DNA from: Prevotella sp.
GTDB taxonomy: Bacteria > Bacteroidota > Bacteroidia > Bacteroidales > Bacteroidaceae
Direction of reading: 5' to 3'
DNA: 64,000 bases
NCBI GenBank assembly: GCA_017617615.1
Contig: JAFZVV010000011.1
Location: forward strand, 124,001-188,000
Made by a program: the position numbers and the translations under genes
Shown: piece after piece, positions 18,429 through 27,082 of the stretch
Numbering within the stretch: the first letter of the stretch is position 1
Layout of the letters: the number at the start of each line of letters is the position of its first letter
Notes under the pieces: generated by a model
What the model saw: the letters and a program-made list of their open reading frames with translations, nothing else
Databases searched by the model: none
What the model was told of the DNA's origin: nothing

Positions 18429-19490
18429 TTATTCCGAGAATTGTGCTATCTTCTGTTCTTCAGAGAGCCGGCAGATGAGCAGGGTGTCGTCTTTTTCGGC
18501 TATGATATAACCGTCGAGACCTTGCACTACTACCTTGCGCTCCTCCGTGGTGTGTATGATGCAGTTATGTGTGTCGAAGAGCGAAATGTTGGGACCGATC
18601 TTGGAATTGCCATAGAGGTCCTTGGAAGTTTGTGCCAGCAGCGAACCCCATGTACCGAGATCGCTCCATCCGAAATCGGAAGGACAGACGAAAATCTCTG
18701 CGGCCTTCTCCATGATGGCATAGTCAACAGAGATGCTCTCGCATTCAGGATACTTCTGGTTGATGAGTTCCTGCTCCTCGGGCAAGCCGTAATACGGCAC
18801 GAGGTTCTCAAAGATTTTCGAGAGCGAAGGCATATAGACCCTGAAGGCATTGACGATGGTGCTTACCCTCCAGATAAAGATGCCGGCATTCCAGAAATAA
18901 CTCTTGTTGCGGATGTATTTCTCCGCAGTCTGTGCATCAGGCTTCTCACGGAAGGAGTCGACGCGGTAGATTTCCCTGTTACGGGCCGAACTGGCAGAGA
19001 GGTCGGCTTGTATATACCCATAGCCTGTCTCCGGCCGTGTGGGTTTCATGCCCAGCGTGACGATAGCATCGGTCTCACTGGTGAAATCGAGGCAAGAATT
19101 GATGATACGCCGGAATTCCGACCCATTGGTCACCACATGGTCGCTGGGCGTGACCACCACATTGGCCTTGGGGTCGATGGTCTTGATTTTCCAACTCACG
19201 TAGGCGATGCATGGTGCGGTATTCCTACGGCATGGCTCACACAGGATATTTCCCAGAGGTACCTGCGGGAGCTGCTCATGCACAATACTGGCATACCTGG
19301 CATTGGTGACCACCCACACATTTTCGGGAAGGCAAATCCCCTCGAACCGTTCGTAGGTGAGCTGCAACAATGTCTTTCCCACACCAAGCACATCGATAAA
19401 CTGCTTGGGTCTCTCGGAGGTGCTCATGGGCCAGAACCTGCTTCCAATCCCCCCCGCCATAATTACTAAATGATTAGCTGTGGATTCCAT
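18429..19490 (-). CDS. manC: Mannose-1-phosphate guanylyltransferase
   Basis: A 353-aa GDP-mannose pyrophosphorylase. The ATG at 19490 gives [21 protein letters not shown], with the nucleotide-binding glycine loop at the usual distance; an upstream in-frame start would add 13 residues. [16 protein letters not shown] and WNAGIFIW follow in the expected order. It lacks the C-terminal phosphomannose isomerase domain of bifunctional ManC proteins. It makes GDP-mannose, feeding gmd and fcl downstream. No phosphomannomutase is seen in the window. Confidence 0.95.
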   Translation of the reverse strand: MESTANHLVIMAGGIGSRFWPMSTSERPKQFIDVLGVGKTLLQLTYERFEGICLPENVWVVTNARYASIVHEQLPQVPLGNILCEPCRRNTAPCIAYVSWKIKTIDPKANVVVTPSDHVVTNGSEFRRIINSCLDFTSETDAIVTLGMKPTRPETGYGYIQADLSASSARNREIYRVDSFREKPDAQTAEKYIRNKSYFWNAGIFIWRVSTIVNAFRVYMPSLSKIFENLVPYYGLPEEQELINQKYPECESISVDYAIMEKAAEIFVCPSDFGWSDLGTWGSLLAQTSKDLYGNSKIGPNISLFDTHNCIIHTTEERKVVVQGLDGYIIAEKDDTLLICRLSEEQKIAQFSE

Positions 19491-19538
19491 AGGCCGTTGG
19501 TATAATGAATGATGAAGTGTTTCTTCCAAGGAAGGGTG

Positions 19539-20693
19539 TCAGTCTTCGCTGCCTGCTTCTGCTTCCTCTTTCTCTTTCTTCTTCCTCAAGACGAAATCCC
19601 TGACATCCTTGTAGGGCATCCAGATGGCTTCAGAAGGGAAGTGCTTGAAAAGACGGAACCTGAACGACTCCAAAATCCAGAATCTCTTGAAATGACCTTC
19701 CGCTTCATCGAGTTTGGAATGAAGCCTTTTCTCGGAATGGCCGAAGTTTCCGGCGAAAAGCATTTCCTCGAGCAAGAATTCTCCCTTCTTCTTGTTGGGC
19801 TTGGCATAAAGGTACTTGCTATCGAGCCCGAGCACTTCCTTCTGCACGTACATCATGGCAGTGGCAAACCCATACATGCCAAAACGCTTGAGCAACGCAA
19901 CGAGTTGTTTGTCGTCTTCTGGAGTAGCGCCGTCGTCACGGCGTTTGCGAAGCAGGTAGAAATAGTCGATGACCTGCCTCAGACCTATGCCCTCGTTGAT
20001 GAAATGACGGAAGACGTGATTGAGTTGATAGAACACGTTGAACTCGTTGGTAGGAACGTAGAAACTGTACTTCCCGTCGGGAGAGGTAACCTTGTTGCTG
20101 AACTGTGTGGGGGCTACCTCATCGAAATAGGCCCACAGTTTCTTGGTCTTCTTCGGGTTATAGAAGCGCGAGGGCCGGAAATGAACCTCTACCTCGGCAT
20201 CGCCAAACATCGGGAAATCGACATGGAGCGATGAGGCGGGCCTGTTGTAGTATTTCGTGGTGAAGGCGAGGATTTCCTCACGTGTGCCCTCAAGCCAGAT
20301 ATCCACATCGCCACATGTGCGGAGATAGGGGTCGGGATACATGATGGCATTGCCCTGACCCTTGAGGATGCAGTTGCGGAAGCCATTCTCCAGGAACCAT
20401 TCCGATGCCTTTTGCGTACGGCCGAAGAGCACTCCGTTCATCTTCCTCAGCCGCAAGTCCTCGAACACCCATTCCATCACATCATCGTCGGTGGGCTTGT
20501 TCCCCCTGAAGTCGGCAACGGTCAATCGGCCGTCTTTCATCAGCAACGTGGGGATATAAAGTCCTGAGATACATTGCTTCACACCAAACTCCATCAGGTC
20601 GTGCCAGTTGATGCTGGAAATGCTTTCTGGCACCTGACAGCCAGGATTGAGGCAAAACTTGAGGAACTCAAGGTATTTTGTAGATTCTTCCAT
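19539..20693 (-). CDS. Nucleotidyltransferase-fold protein (NTP_transf_5)
   Basis: A 384-aa protein of the NTP_transf_5 group, common in Bacteroidota capsule loci. The nucleotidyltransferase-like core has KGQGNAIMYPDPYLRTCGDVDIWL near residues 113-135, with the paired aspartates in GDVDIW, and VEVHFRPSRF after it. The rest is helical with many aromatic residues. Its reaction has not been settled to my knowledge; transfer of a nucleotidyl or phosphoryl group to a sugar or protein is possible. It lies between the initiating transferase and manC. Confidence 0.8.
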   Translation of the reverse strand: MEESTKYLEFLKFCLNPGCQVPESISSINWHDLMEFGVKQCISGLYIPTLLMKDGRLTVADFRGNKPTDDDVMEWVFEDLRLRKMNGVLFGRTQKASEWFLENGFRNCILKGQGNAIMYPDPYLRTCGDVDIWLEGTREEILAFTTKYYNRPASSLHVDFPMFGDAEVEVHFRPSRFYNPKKTKKLWAYFDEVAPTQFSNKVTSPDGKYSFYVPTNEFNVFYQLNHVFRHFINEGIGLRQVIDYFYLLRKRRDDGATPEDDKQLVALLKRFGMYGFATAMMYVQKEVLGLDSKYLYAKPNKKKGEFLLEEMLFAGNFGHSEKRLHSKLDEAEGHFKRFWILESFRFRLFKHFPSEAIWMPYKDVRDFVLRKKKEKEEAEAGSED

Positions 20694-20712
20694 GAAGGTA
20701 TGGCTAATTAAC

Positions 20713-21303
20713 TTAATGTTTCAGTATCTTGTTGATTGTCATGAAGATAATCTTGAAATATTCTCCCAGCGTGCGGTTGTTGATAAAATGGAAATTGTAC
20801 TCTATTTTCTTAGGCATGATTTCATTGATATACATCTCCTCTGGGTCCTCTGCCTGTCCCAACAGCGCATTCTCGTCAGAGAAAGCGATGGAAGCATAAT
20901 CGGTAATGCCGGGCTTCACGGAGAGCACGAACTTCTGTTCAGGGGTGTAGAGCCGGACATAGCGCTCCACTTCTGGCCTTGGCCCGACAAGGCTCATGTC
21001 GCCAATGAGCACATTCCACAACTGCGGCAACTCGTCTATCTTGTATTTCCTGATAAGATACCCCATCTTGGTTATACGGCTGTCGCGCTTGCCTACGGTG
21101 ATGAGATGTCCTTTGTCCGAACCAATCCTCATCGAGCGGAACTTATAGAGCCGGAAGGGCACACCGTCTTTCCCGATGCGTTTCTGGGAATAGAACCCAG
21201 GTCCCTTGCTCTCTAACCGGATGAGGATATAGATGAGCACCAACAAGGGTGAGAGCAGGATCAGTCCCAATGCTGAGAGCAGGATGTCGAAAAACCTGAT
21301 CAT
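20713..21303 (-). CDS. Initiating sugar-phosphate transferase (PglC/WcaJ family)
   Basis: A 196-aa monotopic phosphoglycosyltransferase. The ATG at 21303 is used (MIRFFDILLSALGL); the longer frame would start at TTG. One N-terminal hydrophobic hairpin is followed by GPGFYSQKRIGKDG, YKFRSMR, the conserved DELPQLWNVLIGDMSLVGPRPE stretch (shown in parts: DELPQLWN, GDMSLVGPRPE) and KPGITDYASI. It transfers the first sugar-1-phosphate to undecaprenyl phosphate. Its short PglC-like length and the adjoining aminotransferase suggest an amino-deoxy sugar as first residue, which is inference. Confidence 0.93.
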   Translation of the reverse strand: MIRFFDILLSALGLILLSPLLVLIYILIRLESKGPGFYSQKRIGKDGVPFRLYKFRSMRIGSDKGHLITVGKRDSRITKMGYLIRKYKIDELPQLWNVLIGDMSLVGPRPEVERYVRLYTPEQKFVLSVKPGITDYASIAFSDENALLGQAEDPEEMYINEIMPKKIEYNFHFINNRTLGEYFKIIFMTINKILKH

Positions 21304-21307
21304 CCTG

Positions 21308-22522
21308 TCAGCGCCCAATTACGGTTTGATAAGCCTCAATGAGTGTCTTCGCCACGAACCGCACTTTCTCGTCGTCGAGCTGAGGATATACCGGCAAGGA
21401 TATCTCATGGGCATAATTGCGGTATGCCGTTGGGTAATCCTTGATATCATAGCCCTGCGACTTATAATAGGTAAGCATGGGCAGTGGAACGAAATGCACG
21501 TTCACAGCCACCTCATGACGTGAAATCTCACGGATGATTTCATCACGCTGTTCTTCGGTGATGTCCTTGACACGCAATGCGAACACATGATAGGAACTCT
21601 GGCGGGTATCGGTGAACGATGGTGGCAGAATGGCCCATTCATACGCGCGGAGAATGCTGTTGTAGGTGTCGAAGATACGTTTGCGCTCAGCGAGCAACTT
21701 GTCGTACTGGCGTATCTGGGCAAGCCCGATGGCTGCATTGACATCGGCCATGTTCACTTTCATGCCCCTACCCACGATATCATACCGCCAGCCACCAACC
21801 TGACTCTTGGTAAAGGCGTCCTTAGTCTGGCAGTTGAGCGACATCAGCCGCATCTCCTTGTAAAGCTGCTCGTTATCGAAGGGTTCTGGCATATTGAAAC
21901 AGATAGCTCCACCTTCGGCAGTCGTCACATTCTTCACCGCATGAAGCGAGAAGATGGCAATGTCGGTCTGCGAACCGCTCCTGTGGCCATGGTAGAAAGA
22001 GCCGAGAGAATGCGCGGAGTCGTTCACCACGATGATGCGCCCCAGCCTTTCCTGTATCTTCGAAGTAGGCTCGAACATCGATTTCACCTCTGGTGAACTG
22101 ACGAGTTGCATGATGGCCTCATAATCGCATGGGTATCCGGCGATATCAACGGGGATGATGGCTTTTGTACGGGGCGTAATGGCTTTCCTGATGGCCTCGA
22201 CCGAAATGTTGAAGTCATCGCATGAGTCAACCATCACAGCCTTGCCTCCAGCCCATTCCACTGCCATTGCCGTGGCACAATAAGTGTAGGCAGGGATGAT
22301 GACCTCGTCGCCAGGCTGTATACCGAACCACCTGAGCACCATAATGGCTCCCGAAGTCCAGGAATTGACACCCAACACGGCCTGTGTTCCATTTAGTTTG
22401 GCTATTTCCGCCTCAAGGGCTTTCACCTTAGGACCAGTGGTAATCCATCCAGAATGCAGTGAGTCGACCACTTCATTAATGACGCTTTCGTCGACATAGG
22501 GAGGGGAGAATGGTATTTTCAT
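21308..22522 (-). CDS. DegT/DnrJ/EryC1/StrS sugar aminotransferase
   Basis: A 404-aa PLP enzyme. The SGWITTGPKV opening, PAYTYCATAMAVEWAGG substrate loop and SLHAVKNVTTAEGGA with the PLP lysine near residue 196 define the family. It transaminates a nucleotide-linked 4-keto (or 3-keto) sugar to an amino sugar. It stands 4 bases upstream of the PglC-like transferase, supporting use of the product as the initiating sugar. No dedicated 4,6-dehydratase for UDP sugars is visible here, so the keto-sugar source is either Gmd or an enzyme outside the window. Confidence 0.93.
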   Translation of the reverse strand: MKIPFSPPYVDESVINEVVDSLHSGWITTGPKVKALEAEIAKLNGTQAVLGVNSWTSGAIMVLRWFGIQPGDEVIIPAYTYCATAMAVEWAGGKAVMVDSCDDFNISVEAIRKAITPRTKAIIPVDIAGYPCDYEAIMQLVSSPEVKSMFEPTSKIQERLGRIIVVNDSAHSLGSFYHGHRSGSQTDIAIFSLHAVKNVTTAEGGAICFNMPEPFDNEQLYKEMRLMSLNCQTKDAFTKSQVGGWRYDIVGRGMKVNMADVNAAIGLAQIRQYDKLLAERKRIFDTYNSILRAYEWAILPPSFTDTRQSSYHVFALRVKDITEEQRDEIIREISRHEVAVNVHFVPLPMLTYYKSQGYDIKDYPTAYRNYAHEISLPVYPQLDDEKVRFVAKTLIEAYQTVIGR

Positions 22523-22565
22523 ATATTTTTATAAAAATTTAATCTTTCTTAGAGGTATATCAAAT

Positions 22566-23768
22566 CTACTTGATTTGTGGATATTTCAGTTTACATGATT
22601 CCAAATGCAAGAAATATACCATAAACTGGAAATATGTCATTTTCGCGATATAGGATACAGCTCCCGTATCCGTGAAAAACTGCAAGAGCAAAAGTATGAT
22701 AATGAGGTTGGCCATGTCATCGACCTTGTAGTATTTCCTTTCCTGAAAAAGCAGGAACAGATAGATTGAATAGTAAAGGACAATGCCAAAGACTCCACCA
22801 TTGGTTGCCAAGTCAGCATAATTGTCGTGCATATAAGCATTGGTACCCATCTCCTGGCTTACAAGGTAATTAGAACAACCCATACCTATACCGAACCATG
22901 GCGTCTTCTTGAACTGTTCCAAACCGATGTTCCTTAGGTCGATACGTGCCTGTGTGGAGGCATCAATTTCACCCTCGCCGGTTATCCACGACACCAAACC
23001 CATCATCCTTTCCATAAGACCCTCAAAAGCCGAACTGGATGAGAGCGCCAGCATCACAAGCAAAAGCAAAAAACCTATACCAAAAAACTTAAAGAAGGGC
23101 ATCAGGTTTTTGCTCTTGCTCCTCAGGTAATTCATGAAATACAACAAGAAAACACCTACAACAAGGACAAAGATGCCTTTCCGACTTTGGGTACTCAAAA
23201 CAAAGATGACTGCGGGAATAAGGAAAAGAAGCGACCATGTGGCTTTTCTGAAAAGATAGAAAAACATATTGATGATAACCACCGTGGCAGCAAGCATAGA
23301 CAAGGTATTGACATTGTTGAAGGAATTGCGCAGACGACCACCTTCACTACCCATACTTGTCACCTTGTCTATTCCATAATAAAGATATGAATAGATGACC
23401 ACAAGATATCCTACCCACATGATGATTTTCATCAACAGTGTCACATCTCTGAACCTCCTGAAATGGCAATACATCACACTCAAGCAAACCAAGGTCGCAA
23501 AAATACTGTTGGAGAACCTAAGGGCGGTATGGTAGTTGTATGCCCATATAGATGTCGCATAACAATACAGGCAGAATAGGAATGTGAATACGTGGAAATA
23601 GTAGAATTCAAGCTTAAAATTTGAGCAAATCAGGAACAGCAAGGTTACGCCAAACAAGACGATAGCCCCACTTGTCATGGTTCCCATAATATATATGGCC
23701 GCTACGAAGAGAAAGGTCAAGAATGCCAAGAACTGGTCTGTGGCTCTTGAATGGATATAATTTGGCAT
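22566..23768 (-). CDS. O-antigen/capsule polymerase (Wzy-like)
   Basis: A 400-aa protein with about 10-12 hydrophobic segments, and a large loop near residues 250-310 with a WFGIGMGCSNY segment typical of the Wzy/O-antigen ligase superfamily. It polymerises lipid-linked repeat units on the periplasmic side. Base composition is visibly AT-rich compared with gmd and fcl downstream, as usual for serotype-specific genes. It is the first gene of the operon running to the left, after a 600-base gap. A ligase role is less likely because the locus also has a Wzx-type flippase and an initiating transferase. Confidence 0.85.
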   Translation of the reverse strand: MPNYIHSRATDQFLAFLTFLFVAAIYIMGTMTSGAIVLFGVTLLFLICSNFKLEFYYFHVFTFLFCLYCYATSIWAYNYHTALRFSNSIFATLVCLSVMYCHFRRFRDVTLLMKIIMWVGYLVVIYSYLYYGIDKVTSMGSEGGRLRNSFNNVNTLSMLAATVVIINMFFYLFRKATWSLLFLIPAVIFVLSTQSRKGIFVLVVGVFLLYFMNYLRSKSKNLMPFFKFFGIGFLLLLVMLALSSSSAFEGLMERMMGLVSWITGEGEIDASTQARIDLRNIGLEQFKKTPWFGIGMGCSNYLVSQEMGTNAYMHDNYADLATNGGVFGIVLYYSIYLFLLFQERKYYKVDDMANLIIILLLLQFFTDTGAVSYIAKMTYFQFMVYFLHLESCKLKYPQIK

Positions 23769-24373
23769 ATAGAATGAAGACTAACTGGCTGTCTTGCCTA
23801 TCGAGGTAAGGGGGGTGCAGGCAATATTTTCCAGATTTTCAGTAATTGGTTATGTTGAGACAAACAAGCCTTCCCGGCTTTTGTCTTGCATCCCCAAAAG
23901 CAATATATTAAATAGTTGTGAATAGAGAAATATAACAAATTGAAGCAAGTGAAATCGCAGATGGTCATGAGATGGCAGGCTTTTCGCATGGTCACATAAC
24001 TATCCTTCTTCGCTTCTTTATAGAAAAAAGTGAAGTATAGTGCATGAAAAAAGTTTGTCTGCAAACACCGCTTTGAAGAACAATAATGTTAAGTCAATAC
24101 CGTAAAAGAGCCTGTCATTCATGCTCAAGATACAAGAACAAAGGCAACAACGGAATTCAACACATAATCTATTCTCGCAGCATTCACAACCAACTGCTAT
24201 ATTGCTTTCAAGCCACAAAGGTAGGAAAAAAAAAGGATTTCTACACAAAAACCACACTTTTTTTTGGCAGAAATGGATAAAAATGTAGTATTTAGTGAAT
24301 TTATCGTTATATTTGTGTCAAAAGCCTATTGCCCGAAGACTTCAACTGCTCTATACATCACACCATTTGCGGG
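23769..24373. other. 605-base AT-rich gap with a candidate leader
   Basis: No protein-coding gene is supported here; the short open frames lack recognisable domains and starts. The stretch contains a minus-strand promoter-like pair near 24216-24249 and an imperfect hairpin near 23859-23888 (GACAA and AAGCC pairing with GGCTT and TTGTC around a short loop). If the promoter is used, wzy has an untranslated leader of roughly 440 bases. I see no insertion sequence ends or recognisable transposase remnant. Confidence 0.5.
24216..24249 (-). promoter_or_regulatory. Candidate promoter upstream of the wzy operon
   Basis: On the minus strand TTTG (24249-24246) precedes TACCTTTG (24223-24216) with 22 bases between, close to the Bacteroidota consensus whose usual spacing is 19-21. 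Transcription would start near 24209 and read through the long gap to wzy at 23768. Confidence 0.4.
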
Positions 24374-25093
24374 CTATTGCCGGTTTGGATTATTGGGTTG
24401 ATGCTTGTCTTTCTGAAAGATTTGGCGCATCAGAGCCAGGTCTTCCTTGTAGGTCACCTTGATGTTGGAAGCCTCACCTTCGACAATGAGAACAGGTACG
24501 TCGGGCAGGTACTTGGCCACCACACCACAGTCGTCGGTGGTGATAAAGGCGGGGTCGTGGAGCGCCACTTCATAGGCTTTTCTTATCACACCATGACGGA
24601 AGCACTGAGGGGTCTGCATGTTGCGGAGGCTTGTTCTTGAAGGTGTAGCGACAATCCGCCCCTGCTGGTCAACCTCAACGATGGTATCTGTGGTTTTCAC
24701 CGCCACACCCACGGCATTGTACCCTTTCATGGCTTCCACACAACGGTCGATAATCTGTTGGCTTACCAACGGGCGCACACCATCGTGCAAGAGCAACACA
24801 TCGTCGGGATTGTCATAGGCAGCGATGGCAGCCAGACTGGAGTCGTAACGCTCCTTGCCCCCAACAAGGACTTTCTTTACCTTCACGTAGCGGAAACGGC
24901 GCACGATTTCCCACATCAAGTCCACATTCTCGGGTCTCGATACGACAGCAATCTCGTCGATATGGGGATTTCTTTCAAAAGCCTCGATGGTATAGGCAAT
25001 AATAGGTTTCCCATCTACTTCAAGGAACTGCTTGGGTATGTCACCTCCCAAGCGCAGGCCACTTCCGCCAGCCAAGACAACAGCTATATTCAT
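24374..25093 (-). CDS. IspD/TarI family cytidylyltransferase
   Basis: A 239-aa CTP-dependent transferase. VVLAGGSGLRLGGDIPKQFL (residues about 5-24) is the nucleotide loop, LLHDGVRPL lies near 100-107, and EGEASNIKVTYKEDLAL closes the domain. IspD makes CDP-methylerythritol for isoprenoids; TarI makes CDP-ribitol. The GGSGxRxG...PKQFL form and the location beside polysaccharide genes that include LicD favour a CDP-alcohol role, but a housekeeping IspD that happens to lie here cannot be excluded without a genome-wide check. No TarJ-type dehydrogenase is adjacent. Confidence 0.85.
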   Translation of the reverse strand: MNIAVVLAGGSGLRLGGDIPKQFLEVDGKPIIAYTIEAFERNPHIDEIAVVSRPENVDLMWEIVRRFRYVKVKKVLVGGKERYDSSLAAIAAYDNPDDVLLLHDGVRPLVSQQIIDRCVEAMKGYNAVGVAVKTTDTIVEVDQQGRIVATPSRTSLRNMQTPQCFRHGVIRKAYEVALHDPAFITTDDCGVVAKYLPDVPVLIVEGEASNIKVTYKEDLALMRQIFQKDKHQPNNPNRQ

Positions 25094-25127
25094 TAAGCTA
25101 TGTTTTTTAACTATTCAACAAAGGTCA

Positions 25128-26036
25128 TCATGGTTTTCCGGAATCCTCACATAAGCCGAGATTTATTTTTTCTCCGAAATATTCATCAGTACCCGGTAGC
25201 CAAGTAATATGGTATCCACTGGAAGGATAAAATGTATATTCACCGAAATACACACGTCCTTCAACATCATAGAAATCTATCCTAATGAAAGGATAGCCTT
25301 TCGACAAGGATGAAGCCAACTCGAAAATTTGACCGATACATGATGGCTTGGGTAACGTGAACTCTGGTCCTGCCTCCATCGCATAGCTGTTATAAGGACA
25401 CAGATTCCATTCCTTGTCGAAGAAATAATAACGGGTATGGTGTTCCTGTCTGCCCACGCACACCAACACGCAATCGGCATCGCCATCGAAACAATATACC
25501 TTGTAGTCGGTAAGGTCGTCGCCAAGATACTCCTCTGCAAATACTCTTCGTGGCACATCCTTGTAGGGCCATTCACGATATCGCGGATAAATATCGAAGC
25601 GCATCGCCAAAGAGAGTTTTTCCTTGGCAGCCTCCAGGTCGAAAGCCGACTTGTCCTTACAAATCACTACTCCTGTATTGCCACCACTATGTGTGGTCTT
25701 CAACACAAACTGGTCGGGTAAGCCCGAGATGTCGATATCGGAAACGTTGTCCCACACGGCAAGCACACGTGCCACATACTGCTCACCCAACTGGCGCGAG
25801 ACAATGTCCTTCACCGCCAACTTGTCTACCATGTCGGTATATTTCCTGTCACGCTGATGCAGTTTCAGCCACTGCAACTTCTCATCCATTGTCCGTGGAT
25901 GTTCCAGATTGAGTCGCCGCCCCATAGAAAGATAAAACTGCAGACGCAAGTATTGCTCATCGGAGAAGAGCGAAGTCAGGCGGAACAGCACTTTCAACAA
26001 AACGTATCTTATGCCTTTAAACAAGTGATTCGTCAT
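25128..26036 (-). CDS. TupA-like ATP-grasp protein
   Basis: A 302-aa protein of the TupA-like ATP-grasp family, often labelled glycosyltransferase in polysaccharide loci. Typical features are PRTMDEKLQWLKLHQRD near residues 47-63, DKLAVKDIV, FVLKTTHSGGNTGVVIC near 131-148 with the ATP-binding loop, VFAEEYLGDDLTDYKVYCFDG, and FIRIDFYDVEGRVYFGEYTFYPSSG at the end (in parts). TupA of Bacillus helps make teichuronopeptide, which contains amino acids. It is the fourth ATP-grasp-type gene of the locus. It starts at the ATG at 26036, right after a promoter-like -7 box. Confidence 0.85.
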   Translation of the reverse strand: MTNHLFKGIRYVLLKVLFRLTSLFSDEQYLRLQFYLSMGRRLNLEHPRTMDEKLQWLKLHQRDRKYTDMVDKLAVKDIVSRQLGEQYVARVLAVWDNVSDIDISGLPDQFVLKTTHSGGNTGVVICKDKSAFDLEAAKEKLSLAMRFDIYPRYREWPYKDVPRRVFAEEYLGDDLTDYKVYCFDGDADCVLVCVGRQEHHTRYYFFDKEWNLCPYNSYAMEAGPEFTLPKPSCIGQIFELASSLSKGYPFIRIDFYDVEGRVYFGEYTFYPSSGYHITWLPGTDEYFGEKINLGLCEDSGKP

Positions 26037-26043
26037 ACCGCCA

Positions 26044-26051
26044 CAAATTTA
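26044..26051 (-). promoter_or_regulatory. Putative -7 box just ahead of the TupA-like gene
   Basis: The minus-strand sequence TAAATTTG fits TAnnTTTG and ends 8 bases from the ATG at 26036, which would place transcription start at or very near the start codon. No good -33 element is visible at 19-21 bases. Confidence 0.35.
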
Positions 26052-26158
26052 TAAAAAATAATCATAAGACCACTTGAGAACAAGAAAAAAATCGAATCAT
26101 AGCCTATTTCAACCGAAAAATGAGTCCTTGGAAAAACCATACGGACCCACACAGCGTG

Positions 26159-27076
26159 TCATTCCACATCCTGGTTCTTCTCCCGGAGGATTCGCACAAT
26201 GTCTCTGGAGAACTCATCGGCTCCCAAGTGGTTCAAGTGCGTGCCGTCACAAAATAGGGAGTCGTTGCCCATGTATTTGGGATGGTTGGTAAAATCGAAC
26301 AATGGAATGCCTTTCTGTTCACACAGTGCCCTCAGAGGCTTGATTTCTTTATCAGTCCTGGTTTTCTGGTCATACCACACCGGAGAAACAACGAAAACGA
26401 GGCTGGAGCCCGATGCCTGGTCGATAAATTTGCTTAGATATTTGAGTTTTAAACTGTCGTATTCAAGAGGATATTCCTTCATATTCGTAGTCTTCATCCT
26501 GTTGAAACGTGCTTTCTTTGCAACAAACCCGTTGTCGGTATCGACCTCGGTCTTTCCAAAGAGCCACGAGACAAGCCTCATGAAGAAAAATGAGTTGTAC
26601 CTATAAGATGAAGAGAGCATCTTGTACCGCTCCTTGTCGTCCACATCAGCAAACAAGTCGCGGATGCCCTTCACATCGTAATAATAGGGCCTTAGCCATC
26701 CCATGTCATAGCCATCTTTTGTCGAGAGCAAATCGTATTTCGGGGTGATGTCCACAACCACATACTTGGGAACATGACGCCTATTGATCAGCAGTAGCCG
26801 TCCATAGTCCAACAGGATGCCGTTGCCGTCTTGTCCGCAATTATAGCAAGTCATCGAAAGCGAATCTTGAATCAGACGTGTGTTGTAATGGTGTAGTGCC
26901 CTGGAAGAACCAAAAACCACAATGTCAGAAACTAGTTCATTGGCAATGTAGTTGTTCCGTCTCTGACCACCCGACTTCACGTTTTCATAGACATATCTCA
27001 TGCCCATCCCTATCAGGATATCCCCTATCACAAGAATAAGGAAAAAAAGCGCCGTCTTGATGATAAACTTTTTCAT
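26159..27076 (-). CDS. SGNH-type membrane-anchored accessory protein of O-acylation
   Basis: A 305-aa protein with an N-terminal signal anchor (residues 4-27) and an extracytoplasmic domain. VVFGSSRALHH near residue 55 carries the nucleophile-type serine block and FCDGTHLNHLGA near 280 the D-x-x-H block of the SGNH fold. Such DltD/AlgX-like proteins act with MBOAT acyltransferases, and this gene begins 6 bases after the MBOAT gene ends, so they probably form one acyl-transfer machine at the cell envelope. Acyl group and acceptor are inferred to be acetyl on the polysaccharide. Confidence 0.78.
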   Translation of the reverse strand: MKKFIIKTALFFLILVIGDILIGMGMRYVYENVKSGGQRRNNYIANELVSDIVVFGSSRALHHYNTRLIQDSLSMTCYNCGQDGNGILLDYGRLLLINRRHVPKYVVVDITPKYDLLSTKDGYDMGWLRPYYYDVKGIRDLFADVDDKERYKMLSSSYRYNSFFFMRLVSWLFGKTEVDTDNGFVAKKARFNRMKTTNMKEYPLEYDSLKLKYLSKFIDQASGSSLVFVVSPVWYDQKTRTDKEIKPLRALCEQKGIPLFDFTNHPKYMGNDSLFCDGTHLNHLGADEFSRDIVRILREKNQDVE

Positions 27077-27082
27077 GTCAGT

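Noticed and set aside
18417..19469. A 350-aa plus-strand open frame opposite manC
   Set aside because: It is the complement of a well-supported gene with all family motifs; no similarity to any known protein is seen.
24018..24257. Minus-strand open frame in the wzy-ispD gap, considered as a transposase remnant
   Set aside because: The 79-aa translation shows no DDE or other transposase motif, and no terminal inverted repeats or target duplications are visible.
24308..24315. Plus-strand TATATTTG box
   Set aside because: There is no TTTG at the usual spacing and no plus-strand gene downstream; it is likely chance in AT-rich DNA.
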